Below are positions 3,783 to 10,831 of a stretch of 16,645 bases of DNA, piece by piece. A program made the position numbers and the translations under genes. The DNA comes from Parcubacteria group bacterium CG1_02_39_15 (GTDB lineage: Bacteria > Patescibacteriota > Minisyncoccia > Minisyncoccales > Paceibacteraceae): positions 1-16,645 of the forward strand of contig MNWE01000024.1 of NCBI GenBank assembly GCA_001872265.1. Direction: 5' to 3'. Positions within the stretch are counted from its first letter, which is position 1. The number at the start of each line of letters is the position of its first letter. The notes beneath the pieces were generated by a model. The model saw only the letters and a program-made list of their open reading frames with translations, searched no databases and was not told the DNA's origin.

Positions 3783-5369
3783 ATGCAAAAAAGAACAATT
3801 TTTCCATTAATCCTTGCCGTTCTCTTATTGGTTTTTGGTATTTATCAAGGCTTCTTTAAAAAAACCGAGCCTATTGTAAAATTTTCAGAAGTAACAAGAG
3901 GAAATGTTGTCCAGGAGGTTACTGAAACCGGCCAAGTAAAAAAAGGCGAGGAGATAAACCTTAGTTTTAAGAGCGCGGGAAAGGTTGAAAAAATTTATGT
4001 TGAAGAAGGCGAAAAAGTAGAAGCAGGCGACCCCTTGGCAAAGCTTAAAACTGACGACTTAGCAATCCAGCTTCAAGAGGCCAAAGCAGCCCTTGCTTTA
4101 GCCCAAGCCAAATTAGATAAATTATTAGCCGGCGCTACTTCTGAAGAAATTCAGAAGGCGAAAACCGCCCTATCCAATGCTAAAATAGCTTCGCAAAACG
4201 CAAATCAAAATCTGGAAGACATAAAAGCTCAAGCTGAGGAGAACCTGAATGCAGCTTATGAAAACGCCAAAAACGCTTTAGAAGATGCTTATCTGAAAGC
4301 TTATAATGCCCAAAACGTAGCAGATTTAATTCAAAGGACCTACTTTACCGGTAGCGACCAGGAAGGATTAAAAGTTAAAGAAAATAAAGAAAAAATTATT
4401 GAGGCGACCTCTCAAATCAAATCTTCCTTAAAGGGAGACACCGAGTCCACTCTTATTCAAACCAAAGAAAAACTATCTGAAATTTCCGAAGCTTTAAAAA
4501 TCATTCGAGAAACTTGCCAGAGCCCTACTTACTCAGGCATAGTTTCGTCTACCGATAAGAGCTCTTTAGATACTCAAAGGGGGTATATTAATACCACCTT
4601 AACTAATATCACTACCTCTTATCAAACAATTACCTCAACGAAGCTTGCCAACGAAGCTAATATTAATACTGCTCAATCTCAAGTTTCCACTGCCGAGGGA
4701 GCGGTAATCGCGGCTGAAGATGAGCTAGCTCTTATTATTGCTTATCCCCGACAAGAAGACATTCAATTAAATAAAGCTCAAGTTGAACAGGCCGAAGCCC
4801 AAGTCCAGGTTTTAGAAAATCAAATAAGAGACGCTACTCTCCGTAGCCCAGTTGAAGGTCAGGTGGTCAAAGTCAACAAGCAAGAAGGAGAATTAGTTCA
4901 GCCTATGCTTCAGGATGTGGCGATTGTTCTTTTACCTGTCGCTCCCTTTGAAGTCGAGGCAGATATTTACGAAGAGGACGTGGTCAAGGTTGAAGTCGAA
5001 GACCCGGTAGATATTTCTTTGGTTGCTTTTCCCAGCCGAATTTTTAAAGGTAAAGTAATCTCAATTAATCCTGGCCAAAAAATAGTTGAAGGAGTGGTTT
5101 ATTATGAAGTAACCATTACTTTTGAAGAAACGCCCGAAGGATTAAAACCCGGAATGACTGCTGACTTGGTCATTAAAACCGCCTTAAAAGAAAACGTTTT
5201 AACCGTTCCGGAAGATGCGATTCAAAAAAAAGACGACAAAACTATAGTTGGAGTGTTGGAAGAAGGAAAAGTTAAAGAGAAAGAGGTTGAGGTGGGGCTT
5301 AGGGGCAACAATGATTTGATAGAAATCATTTCGGGTCTGGAAGAAGGAGAAAAAGTCATTTTGCCTTAA
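3783..5369 (+). CDS. MacA/HlyD-like membrane fusion (adaptor) protein
   Basis: The 528-residue adaptor has an N-terminal membrane anchor (residues 6-24). A first half-lipoyl segment (about 60-92) is followed by a long Ala/Glu/Lys/Gln-rich helical region (about 93-350) and the second half-lipoyl segment ATLRSPVEGQVVKV (351-364). A beta-barrel (about 385-465, with LKPGMTADLVI) and a membrane-proximal domain ending SGLEEGEKVILP complete it. Adaptors of this kind link an ABC permease to an outer channel or the cell surface. The helical hairpin is about 150 residues longer than in typical MacA (about 370 aa). The ABC ATPase ATG follows the stop codon with no gap. In a cell likely to lack an outer membrane the partner is unclear; Gram-positive MacA-like adaptors are a precedent. 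Confidence 0.9.
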   Translation: MQKRTIFPLILAVLLLVFGIYQGFFKKTEPIVKFSEVTRGNVVQEVTETGQVKKGEEINLSFKSAGKVEKIYVEEGEKVEAGDPLAKLKTDDLAIQLQEAKAALALAQAKLDKLLAGATSEEIQKAKTALSNAKIASQNANQNLEDIKAQAEENLNAAYENAKNALEDAYLKAYNAQNVADLIQRTYFTGSDQEGLKVKENKEKIIEATSQIKSSLKGDTESTLIQTKEKLSEISEALKIIRETCQSPTYSGIVSSTDKSSLDTQRGYINTTLTNITTSYQTITSTKLANEANINTAQSQVSTAEGAVIAAEDELALIIAYPRQEDIQLNKAQVEQAEAQVQVLENQIRDATLRSPVEGQVVKVNKQEGELVQPMLQDVAIVLLPVAPFEVEADIYEEDVVKVEVEDPVDISLVAFPSRIFKGKVISINPGQKIVEGVVYYEVTITFEETPEGLKPGMTADLVIKTALKENVLTVPEDAIQKKDDKTIVGVLEEGKVKEKEVEVGLRGNNDLIEIISGLEEGEKVILP

Positions 5370-6083
5370 ATGCCAACACTTGTTATCAAATTAGAAAACG
5401 TTTGGAAAGTTTATCAATTAGGGAAAGTAGAACTGACGGCTTTAAAAGGAATAAACCTGGAGGTTACTCCAGGTGCTTTTGTGACTATAATGGGTCCTTC
5501 CGGGTCTGGGAAATCAACTCTTTTAAATATGATAGGCTGCTTGGACGTTCCAACCAAAGGGAAAGTATTTTTAAAAGGGAAAGACATTTCTCAACTTTCG
5601 GAGACTCAATTATCTCAATTGAGAGGAAAAACTATTGGTTTTGTTTTCCAAGAGTTTAATTTATTGCCCAATCTTGACGCTTTAGAAAATGTTGCCCTAC
5701 CCATGGTCTTTCAAGGGGCATCTTTGGAAGAGAGAATAAAAAAAGCAAAGGAATTATTAGCTTCAGTTGGTTTGGAAGAAAGAATTTATCATCAGCCAGC
5801 CGAGCTTTCGGGCGGAGAGCGCCAGAGAGTAGCTTTGGCCCGAGCTTTTGCTAATGACCCTGAAGTGGTCATTGCCGATGAGCCAACTGGTAACCTAGAT
5901 TCAACTACTGGCAAAAAAATAATGGAAGTTTTAACTGATTTTCACAAAAGAGAAGGAAAAACAATTGTGGTGGTTACTCATGACCCTAATATCGCCAGCT
6001 ACAGCGAAGAAGTGGTTAATATCAAAGACGGCCAAATTATTGTTAATCACCGCGAAGCCGCCCAAGTTTTATGGAGCAAATAA
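5370..6083 (+). CDS. ABC transporter ATP-binding protein (MacB/LolD type)
   Basis: The 237-residue cytoplasmic ATPase has all nucleotide-binding motifs: Walker A GPSGSGKST (42-50), Q-loop Q94, signature LSGGERQ (146-152), Walker B VVIADEPTGNLD (166-177) with catalytic E171, and the H-loop H204. The length and the EPTGNLD form place it in the MacB/LolD/FtsE-like class, which drives extrusion or mechanotransmission and not bulk import. The ATG directly follows the adaptor stop, and the 3' end overlaps the permease by 13 nt, indicating coupled translation and a three-part complex. Substrate cannot be read from the sequence. Confidence 0.95.
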   Translation: MPTLVIKLENVWKVYQLGKVELTALKGINLEVTPGAFVTIMGPSGSGKSTLLNMIGCLDVPTKGKVFLKGKDISQLSETQLSQLRGKTIGFVFQEFNLLPNLDALENVALPMVFQGASLEERIKKAKELLASVGLEERIYHQPAELSGGERQRVALARAFANDPEVVIADEPTGNLDSTTGKKIMEVLTDFHKREGKTIVVVTHDPNIASYSEEVVNIKDGQIIVNHREAAQVLWSK

Positions 6084-7297
6084 AAGAATATTTTCACATT
6101 GCTGTCAGAAGCATTAAAACCCGGTCTTTAAGAAGTTGGCTGACTATTTTGGGCATTGTCATCGGCGTATTTTTGATAATCTCGTTGCTTTCTTTATCCG
6201 AAGGGATCAAGCAAACCATCAACCAGCAGCTGAGGTCTCTTGGGGGCGAGATGATTTTTGTCATGCCCGGGGATATTTCCAACATTATGGCAATGTTTAC
6301 CAGCGGAACAAAACTGGAAAAAGAAGATATTGAGGCTATTGAGAGGACTCGGGGGGTGGAAACGGTGCTGACTATGTCTTACCAGTCTTTGGTCGCAAGA
6401 CATGGGGACGAAGGCAAAACGGTTTTTATGAGCGGCTTATCCTGGGAAAAAGGAATAGAAATTATGGAAAAGTTTCAGGGGTGGAGTTTGAAAGAAGGGG
6501 AATGGCCCACTCCGGGCAAAAGGGAGCTTGTAATCGGCAGCCAGGTGGAGACAGAGGTTTTTGAAAAACCGGTGAAGATGGGCAGCGAGATTATAATAAA
6601 AGGAAGAAGGTTTAAGGTGGTCGGCATTTTGAATTCTTTGGGCTCAAAACAAGATGATTCCTCGTTCTACCTGGACTTGTCTCTTTACCAGGATTTGACT
6701 GGGGAGAAAAGAGGCACAGCCCAAATGGCTATGGTAAAAGTCAAAGACGGCAGCGACGTCAACAAAGTGGCGGAAGATATTAAAGAAAATCTTTTAGAAA
6801 CCAGGAAGAGAAGGGTTGGAACGGATGTGGCGGATTTCAGCGTAATAACTTCGGAAAAAATGGGAGATATTGCCGGTAGTATCATGGCCGTGATTCAGTT
6901 TGCCATAGTGGCTTTTGCCGGCATCGCCATTATTGTCGGGGGAATTGGCATAATGAATACTATGTTTACTTCAGTTCGGGAGAGAACCCGGGAAATAGGG
7001 ATTATGAAAGCTATTGGCGCCAAAAATTCAGCAGTTTTAACTATTTTTCTAATTGAGGCCGGGATTATTGGCTTTTTGGGAGGAATTGGCGGAACTTTTT
7101 TGGGAACGGTTTTGGCTAAATCAATTGAAATGTATGGCCAGGTGCACCCTTTGTTTTATTTTTCTGCCTCAATTACTCCTGGTTTAATAATTTTTGGTTT
7201 AGTTTTTTCTTTTGTTGTTGGTTGTTTGGCTGGGTTTTTCCCGGCCAGGCAGGCAGCCAAACTAAGACCAGTAGAAGCTTTAAGGCGTTATGAATAA
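6071..7297 (+). CDS. ABC permease, MacB/FtsX superfamily
   Basis: The 408-residue permease has the MacB topology: one N-terminal membrane helix (about 22-42, LTILGIVIGVFLIISLLSL), a large extracytoplasmic MacB-type domain (about 45-265), then three C-terminal helices. The coupling segment TSVRERTREIGIMKAIGA and the C-terminal FFPARQAAKLRPVEALRRYE are family signatures. It works with the ATPase and adaptor as a split MacAB-like system; classical MacB fuses the ATPase and permease. It overlaps the ATPase by 13 nt and def by 8 nt. Confidence 0.95.
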   Translation: MEQIKEYFHIAVRSIKTRSLRSWLTILGIVIGVFLIISLLSLSEGIKQTINQQLRSLGGEMIFVMPGDISNIMAMFTSGTKLEKEDIEAIERTRGVETVLTMSYQSLVARHGDEGKTVFMSGLSWEKGIEIMEKFQGWSLKEGEWPTPGKRELVIGSQVETEVFEKPVKMGSEIIIKGRRFKVVGILNSLGSKQDDSSFYLDLSLYQDLTGEKRGTAQMAMVKVKDGSDVNKVAEDIKENLLETRKRRVGTDVADFSVITSEKMGDIAGSIMAVIQFAIVAFAGIAIIVGGIGIMNTMFTSVRERTREIGIMKAIGAKNSAVLTIFLIEAGIIGFLGGIGGTFLGTVLAKSIEMYGQVHPLFYFSASITPGLIIFGLVFSFVVGCLAGFFPARQAAKLRPVEALRRYE

Positions 7298-7781
7298 AGA
7301 AATAATAAAATATCCCAGTCCTGTTTTAAGAAAAAAGTCTCAAGAGGTGGAGAAAGTGACAGAAGAGACAAAAAGACTTGGTTGGGACATGATAGAAACA
7401 ATGGAGGAAAGGAAGGGCATTGGCCTGGCCGGTCCTCAAGTGGGGGAGTTAAAAAGAGTAATTACGGTTCAATTAGAAAAGCCGTTGATTTTTATCAACC
7501 CAAAAATCTTAAAAAAAACTAAAGAGACCGAGGCGAGAGAAGAAGGCTGCTTAAGTTTTCCTGGCCTTTTTCTAAAAATTAAAAGACACAAAGGAGTAGA
7601 GATTGAGGCGTTAAATGAAAAAGGAGAGAAAATTAATTTTGAAGCCGTCGGCCTGCCAGCCAGAATTCTGCAACACGAAATAGACCACTTAGACGGCATC
7701 TTATTTATCGACCGAACCGGCTTCTGGCAGAGATTAAAAATTAGAAACAAATTAAGGCAAATTTTAAAACCCCCGTCTTAA
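7290..7781 (+). CDS. def: Peptide deformylase
   Basis: Removes the formyl group from the initiator methionine of new proteins. The 163-residue product has all three family motifs: GIGLAGPQVG (43-52, with Gly replacing the second Ala of GLAAPQ), EEGCLS (84-89, metal ligand C87) and HEIDH (129-133, metal ligands H129 and H133, catalytic E130). The length is typical. The start overlaps the permease by 8 nt, with only AAGG upstream. The link to the transporter is probably transcriptional, not functional. Confidence 0.96.
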   Translation: MNKEIIKYPSPVLRKKSQEVEKVTEETKRLGWDMIETMEERKGIGLAGPQVGELKRVITVQLEKPLIFINPKILKKTKETEAREEGCLSFPGLFLKIKRHKGVEIEALNEKGEKINFEAVGLPARILQHEIDHLDGILFIDRTGFWQRLKIRNKLRQILKPPS

Positions 7782-7816
7782 TAAAGCCATGGCAAGATTA
7801 AAACGTTACTTTTATT

Positions 7817-8431
7817 ATGAGCTTAATTGATTCTTTAATCGAAGGAGGGTGGCTAAAGACCCCAAGGATTATTGAAGCTTTTCGGAAAATAAAAAGAGTT
7901 GATTTTTTGCCTAAAGACCTTGAAGATTTGGCCGAGCTGAATGAAGCCTTGCCGATTGGTTATGGCCAAACTATTTCTCAACCTCTAGTGGTGGCTTTTA
8001 TGATAGAACAATTACAGCCCCAGCCTGGCGATAAAATTTTAGATATTGGTTCAGGTTCCGGTTGGACCGCTGCTCTTTTGGCTGAAATCGTCGGTCCCGA
8101 AGGAAAAGTTATAGCAATAGACATCATCTCCGAATTGGTGGAGTTTGGAAGAAAAAATATAGAGAAATATAATTTTGTTAAGAAAGGAGTGGTCCAGTGT
8201 GTTTGCGCCGACGGCTCAAAGGGTTATCCAAAAGAAGCACCATTCGACAAAATTTTAGTTTCAGCTACGGCCAAAGAATTATCTTCAGCTTGGAAGGAAC
8301 AACTAAAAATTGGCGGGAGAATTGTCACGCCAATTAACACTTCCATCTGGGTTTTTTTGAAAAAGAACGAGAAGGAATTTACCGAAATCGAATATCCCGG
8401 TTTTGTCTTTGTCCCCCTCATCTCCAAATGA
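7817..8431 (+). CDS. pcm: Protein-L-isoaspartate O-methyltransferase
   Basis: Repairs damaged proteins by methylating L-isoaspartyl residues with S-adenosylmethionine. The 204-residue product has the family's GYGQTISQP (48-56), SAM motif I LDIGSGSGW (75-83), an acidic post-motif (VIAIDI, 98-103) and the C-terminal GGRIVTPI. The length is close to the usual 205-215. It starts 35 nt after def with no SD, and its stop overlaps the mltG start as ATGA. A tiny 13-codon frame at 7789 in the gap is not supported. Confidence 0.93.
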   Translation: MSLIDSLIEGGWLKTPRIIEAFRKIKRVDFLPKDLEDLAELNEALPIGYGQTISQPLVVAFMIEQLQPQPGDKILDIGSGSGWTAALLAEIVGPEGKVIAIDIISELVEFGRKNIEKYNFVKKGVVQCVCADGSKGYPKEAPFDKILVSATAKELSSAWKEQLKIGGRIVTPINTSIWVFLKKNEKEFTEIEYPGFVFVPLISK

Positions 8432-9249
8432 AAAGGTTTTTCATCATTTCTCTAATTATTGTCTTCGGAGTGGGCGGTTTTCTTTGGCAGGGGGTTTATT
8501 TGGCAAAGGACCCAACTTTAACTAAGGAACAGTTATTTTTAATTGAGAAAGGGGAAAACCTTTTTTTGATAGCTGAAAACTTAGAAAAAGAAGGTTTGAT
8601 TAAAAGTAAATGTTTTTTTGAGTTGCACATTTTTTTAAAAGGGACTCAAGCTAATTTGCAAGCAGGGAAATATTTATTGAGTCCGGCCATGGACGTAACC
8701 GAAATTGCTCAAAAAATTATTTCTGGAGATATCGCCAAAATTATAGTGACCATCCCAGAAGGTTTTACGGTAGAGCAGATTGAAGAGAGATTAGGTTTAA
8801 AGCTGCCAGGGGAAAATTTAGAAGGATTTTTATTTCCAGACACTTATCAATTCCCTTTAGGAGTAAGCGGCAAAGAAGTGGTTGAAAAAATGCAAGCTAA
8901 TTTTCAAAAAAAGACCAAAGACCTTGAAATAACCCCCGAGATAGTTACCATGGCTTCTTTGCTTGAAAAAGAAGTGGAAACCAAAGAAGAAAAAGAATTG
9001 GCCTCGGGAGTTTTATGGAAAAGATTAGAAATTGGCATGCCCTTACAGGTAGATGCAGCCATGGAAACTTATGAACGTCGGGGATTACCAGAGCGCCCGA
9101 TTTGCAATCCTGGGCTTGAAAGCATTTTAACTGCATTATATCCTAAAGAAAGCACCTACTGGTACTATCTTTCTGCTTCCAGCGGGGAAACTTTTTTTAG
9201 CGAAACCTTAGAAGAACACAATATTAAAAAAGCAGAACACCTAAAGTAA
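8428..9249 (+). CDS. mltG: Endolytic murein transglycosylase MltG (YceG-like)
   Basis: Cleaves nascent peptidoglycan strands at the membrane and is thought to set glycan length. The 273-residue product has an N-terminal anchor (4-26), a LysM-like segment (about 38-75) and the YceG catalytic domain with ASLLEKE (176-182), where E180 matches the catalytic Glu. LQVD (206-209), GLPERPICNPG (219-229) and EEHN (262-265) follow. It is shorter than E. coli MltG (340 aa). Between LQVD and GLP only ten residues remain where the family usually has about 30 including SPYNTY. It overlaps pcm by 4 nt and ends 1 nt before the next gene. Confidence 0.93.
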   Translation: MKRFFIISLIIVFGVGGFLWQGVYLAKDPTLTKEQLFLIEKGENLFLIAENLEKEGLIKSKCFFELHIFLKGTQANLQAGKYLLSPAMDVTEIAQKIISGDIAKIIVTIPEGFTVEQIEERLGLKLPGENLEGFLFPDTYQFPLGVSGKEVVEKMQANFQKKTKDLEITPEIVTMASLLEKEVETKEEKELASGVLWKRLEIGMPLQVDAAMETYERRGLPERPICNPGLESILTALYPKESTYWYYLSASSGETFFSETLEEHNIKKAEHLK

Positions 9250-9250
9250 C

Positions 9251-9778
9251 ATGCCCAAAGCCGCAATAATTATTGCTTTCAGGGATTTTCGGGACGAAGA
9301 ATATTTCGTGCCAAAGGAGGTTTTAGAAAAAGCCGGGATTGAGGCGCTCACGGCCAGCAATCAAAAGGGTGTCGCCCTCGGGGCTGATGGCGGCGAAGCA
9401 AAGGTGGATTTATTGGTTTCTGAAATCAATCCAACTGACTTTGATGCTGTGGTTTTTGTTGGCGGGCCAGGTTGTCTTAAAAACCTTGATAACGAAGCCT
9501 CTTATAAAATAGCCAAAGAAACAATTAATCAGGGTAAAGTGCTGTCAGCAATTTGCATTTCCTCGGTTATTTTAGCTAAAGCCGGAGTTTTAGAGGGAAA
9601 GAGGGCCACTGTCTGGACAAGTTTAATGGATAAGTCAGCTGCTAAAATTTTGGAAGAAAATGGGGCTATTTATCAAGATGAGCCGGTGGTGATTGATGGG
9701 AAACTCATTACTGCCGTAGGTCCTATGGCTGCCCAAGAATTTGGCGAGGCAATTGTCGAGGTATTGACAGAAGAATAG
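9251..9778 (+). CDS. DJ-1/PfpI family protein
   Basis: A 175-residue class I glutamine amidotransferase-like protein of the DJ-1/PfpI group. The nucleophile-elbow cysteine is C102 in AICISSVILAKAGVL, and the acidic partner is probably E16 or E17 in FRDEEYF. Family members act as proteases, glyoxalases, deglycases or chaperones, and the sequence does not decide which. The usual His or Gly/Pro after the Cys (AICHGP) is replaced by Ile-Ser-Ser, so a PfpI-type Cys-His dyad is not evident. The start is 1 nt after the mltG stop. The -35 of the rplJ promoter lies in its last codons. Confidence 0.88.
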   Translation: MPKAAIIIAFRDFRDEEYFVPKEVLEKAGIEALTASNQKGVALGADGGEAKVDLLVSEINPTDFDAVVFVGGPGCLKNLDNEASYKIAKETINQGKVLSAICISSVILAKAGVLEGKRATVWTSLMDKSAAKILEENGAIYQDEPVVIDGKLITAVGPMAAQEFGEAIVEVLTEE

Positions 9779-9791
9779 AGTTTGTTAATAT
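9764..9791 (+). promoter_or_regulatory. Promoter of the rplJ-rplL operon
   Basis: A perfect TTGACA (9764-9769), 16-bp spacer and TAATAT (9786-9791) with an extended -10 TG at 9783-9784. The start is expected at about 9798, just before the first paired base of the leader at 9800, which supports both calls. Confidence 0.75.
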
Positions 9792-9799
9792 AAAATATT

Positions 9800-9891
9800 A
9801 CCGCAGACAAGGGGCATCTTTATAAGTCCCCTCGAGGTATAAAAATATAAAGCTTTTTTATATTTGTCTGCGGTTAAGCGCAGATTTTTTT
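9800..9891 (+). promoter_or_regulatory. L10 leader with alternative folds
   Basis: ACCGCAGACA (9800-9809) pairs perfectly with TGTCTGCGGT (9865-9874), enclosing two hairpins: AGGGG/CCCCT (9810-9814 with 9828-9832) and AAATATAAA/TTTATATTT (9843-9851 with 9857-9865, sharing one base with the outer stem). The 3' arm of the outer stem is also the 5' arm of the terminator at 9867-9891, so the folds exclude each other. L10 leaders of other bacteria bind the L10(L12)4 complex for autoregulation. I infer the same role here; the direction of control is not readable. Confidence 0.75.
9867..9891 (+). terminator. Attenuator terminator directly before rplJ
   Basis: TCTGCG (9867-9872) pairs with CGCAGA (9879-9884) across GTTAAG, followed by seven T (9885-9891) and then the rplJ ATG. 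It forms only if the longer upstream pairing (9800-9809 with 9865-9874) does not. Confidence 0.75.
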
Positions 9892-10404
9892 ATGCCCTTA
9901 ACCAAAGAGCAAAAAAAGAAAATATTAGAAAACTTGAAAGAAAAGCTTGATAAACAAAAAGCGCTGATTTTTGTTGATTTTACCGGTTTAAAGGTAAAAG
10001 ATCTTTCCAGCTTGAGAAAAGAATTAAAAAAAGCATTCGGCGAGCTAAAGGTAGCTAAAAAAACGTTACTATCTTTGTCCTTAAAAGAAAAAGGGCTGAA
10101 AATAGAAAAAGAGAAATTAAAAGGAGAAATTGCTATGATTTTCGGTTACCAAGACGTGATATCGCCATCAAAGATGGTTTATCAATTTAGCAAGACTAAC
10201 CCTAATATAAAAATTTTAGGAGGATTTTTAGAGAACCAATTTAAAGAAGCAGAAGATATTATTATGCTGGCTCAGTTGCCCAGCCGAGAAGTGCTTATTT
10301 CAAGGTTGGTCGGCAACATTGCCTCGCCCATATCAGGTTTTATTAATGCTTTGCAATATAATTTAAAAGGTCTGATGTATTTATTAACTAAAATAAAAAC
10401 TTAA
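9892..10404 (+). CDS. rplJ: 50S ribosomal protein L10 (uL10)
   Basis: uL10 anchors the L7/L12 stalk to 23S rRNA. The 170-residue product starts MPLTKEQKKKILENLKEKL, followed by the family's ALIFVDFTGLKVKDLSSLRKEL. The C-terminal helical segment (about 130-170) carries the L12-dimer sites. The length is typical. The ATG directly follows a seven-T tract, with no SD. rplL follows after 4 nt. Confidence 0.96.
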   Translation: MPLTKEQKKKILENLKEKLDKQKALIFVDFTGLKVKDLSSLRKELKKAFGELKVAKKTLLSLSLKEKGLKIEKEKLKGEIAMIFGYQDVISPSKMVYQFSKTNPNIKILGGFLENQFKEAEDIIMLAQLPSREVLISRLVGNIASPISGFINALQYNLKGLMYLLTKIKT

Positions 10405-10408
10405 AGCT

Positions 10409-10831
10409 ATGGCAGAAGAAAACAAGGAGAAAGCAAGGGTTCCGGAGAAATTCAAAAAGATGGTGGATGAGATTGAAAAGATGTCTGTTTTGGATTTGGC
10501 CGAATTGGTTAAGGTCTTGGAAAAGAAATTCGGCGTTTCGGCCGCAGCTCCAGCGGTTGCCGCTGTCCCGGTTCCCGCCTCCGCTGCAGCTACGGCGGGC
10601 GAGGAAGAGAAAAGCGAATTCAACGTAGTTTTAACTGGAGTAGGCGACAAAAAGATTGAGGTAATCAAAGTGGTGAGAGATGCCACTCAAAAAGGCCTCA
10701 AAGAGGCCAAAGATTTAGTTGACGCAGCTGCCGCCGGGCCGCAAGTTGTGAAAGAAAACGCCAAGAAAGAAGAGGCAGAGGTTCTTAAAAAGAAACTTGA
10801 GGCAGCTGGCGCTAAAGTAGAGTTAAAGTAA
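10409..10831 (+). CDS. rplL: 50S ribosomal protein L7/L12 (bL12)
   Basis: The stalk protein recruits and stimulates translation GTPases. The 140-residue product has an N-terminal dimerisation domain (about 15-43, MSVLDLAELVKVLEKKFGV), an Ala/Pro hinge (about 44-64) and the C-terminal factor-binding domain (from about 70) with KKIEVIKVVRD, GLKEAKDLVD and GAKVELK. It is longer than the usual 120-125 because of a charged N-terminal extension of about 12 residues and a long hinge. Its last 20 nt overlap the 3' end of the convergent gene 10812-12830, and no terminator is visible between them. Confidence 0.97.
   Translation: MAEENKEKARVPEKFKKMVDEIEKMSVLDLAELVKVLEKKFGVSAAAPAVAAVPVPASAAATAGEEEKSEFNVVLTGVGDKKIEVIKVVRDATQKGLKEAKDLVDAAAAGPQVVKENAKKEEAEVLKKKLEAAGAKVELK

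Noticed and set aside
7789..7830. 13-codon ORF between def and pcm
   Set aside because: Too short, no ribosome site, and it overlaps the pcm start.
10384..10686. Minus-strand ORF opposite rplL
   Set aside because: The Ala/Ser/Thr-rich translation mirrors the rplL hinge; rplL is certain.
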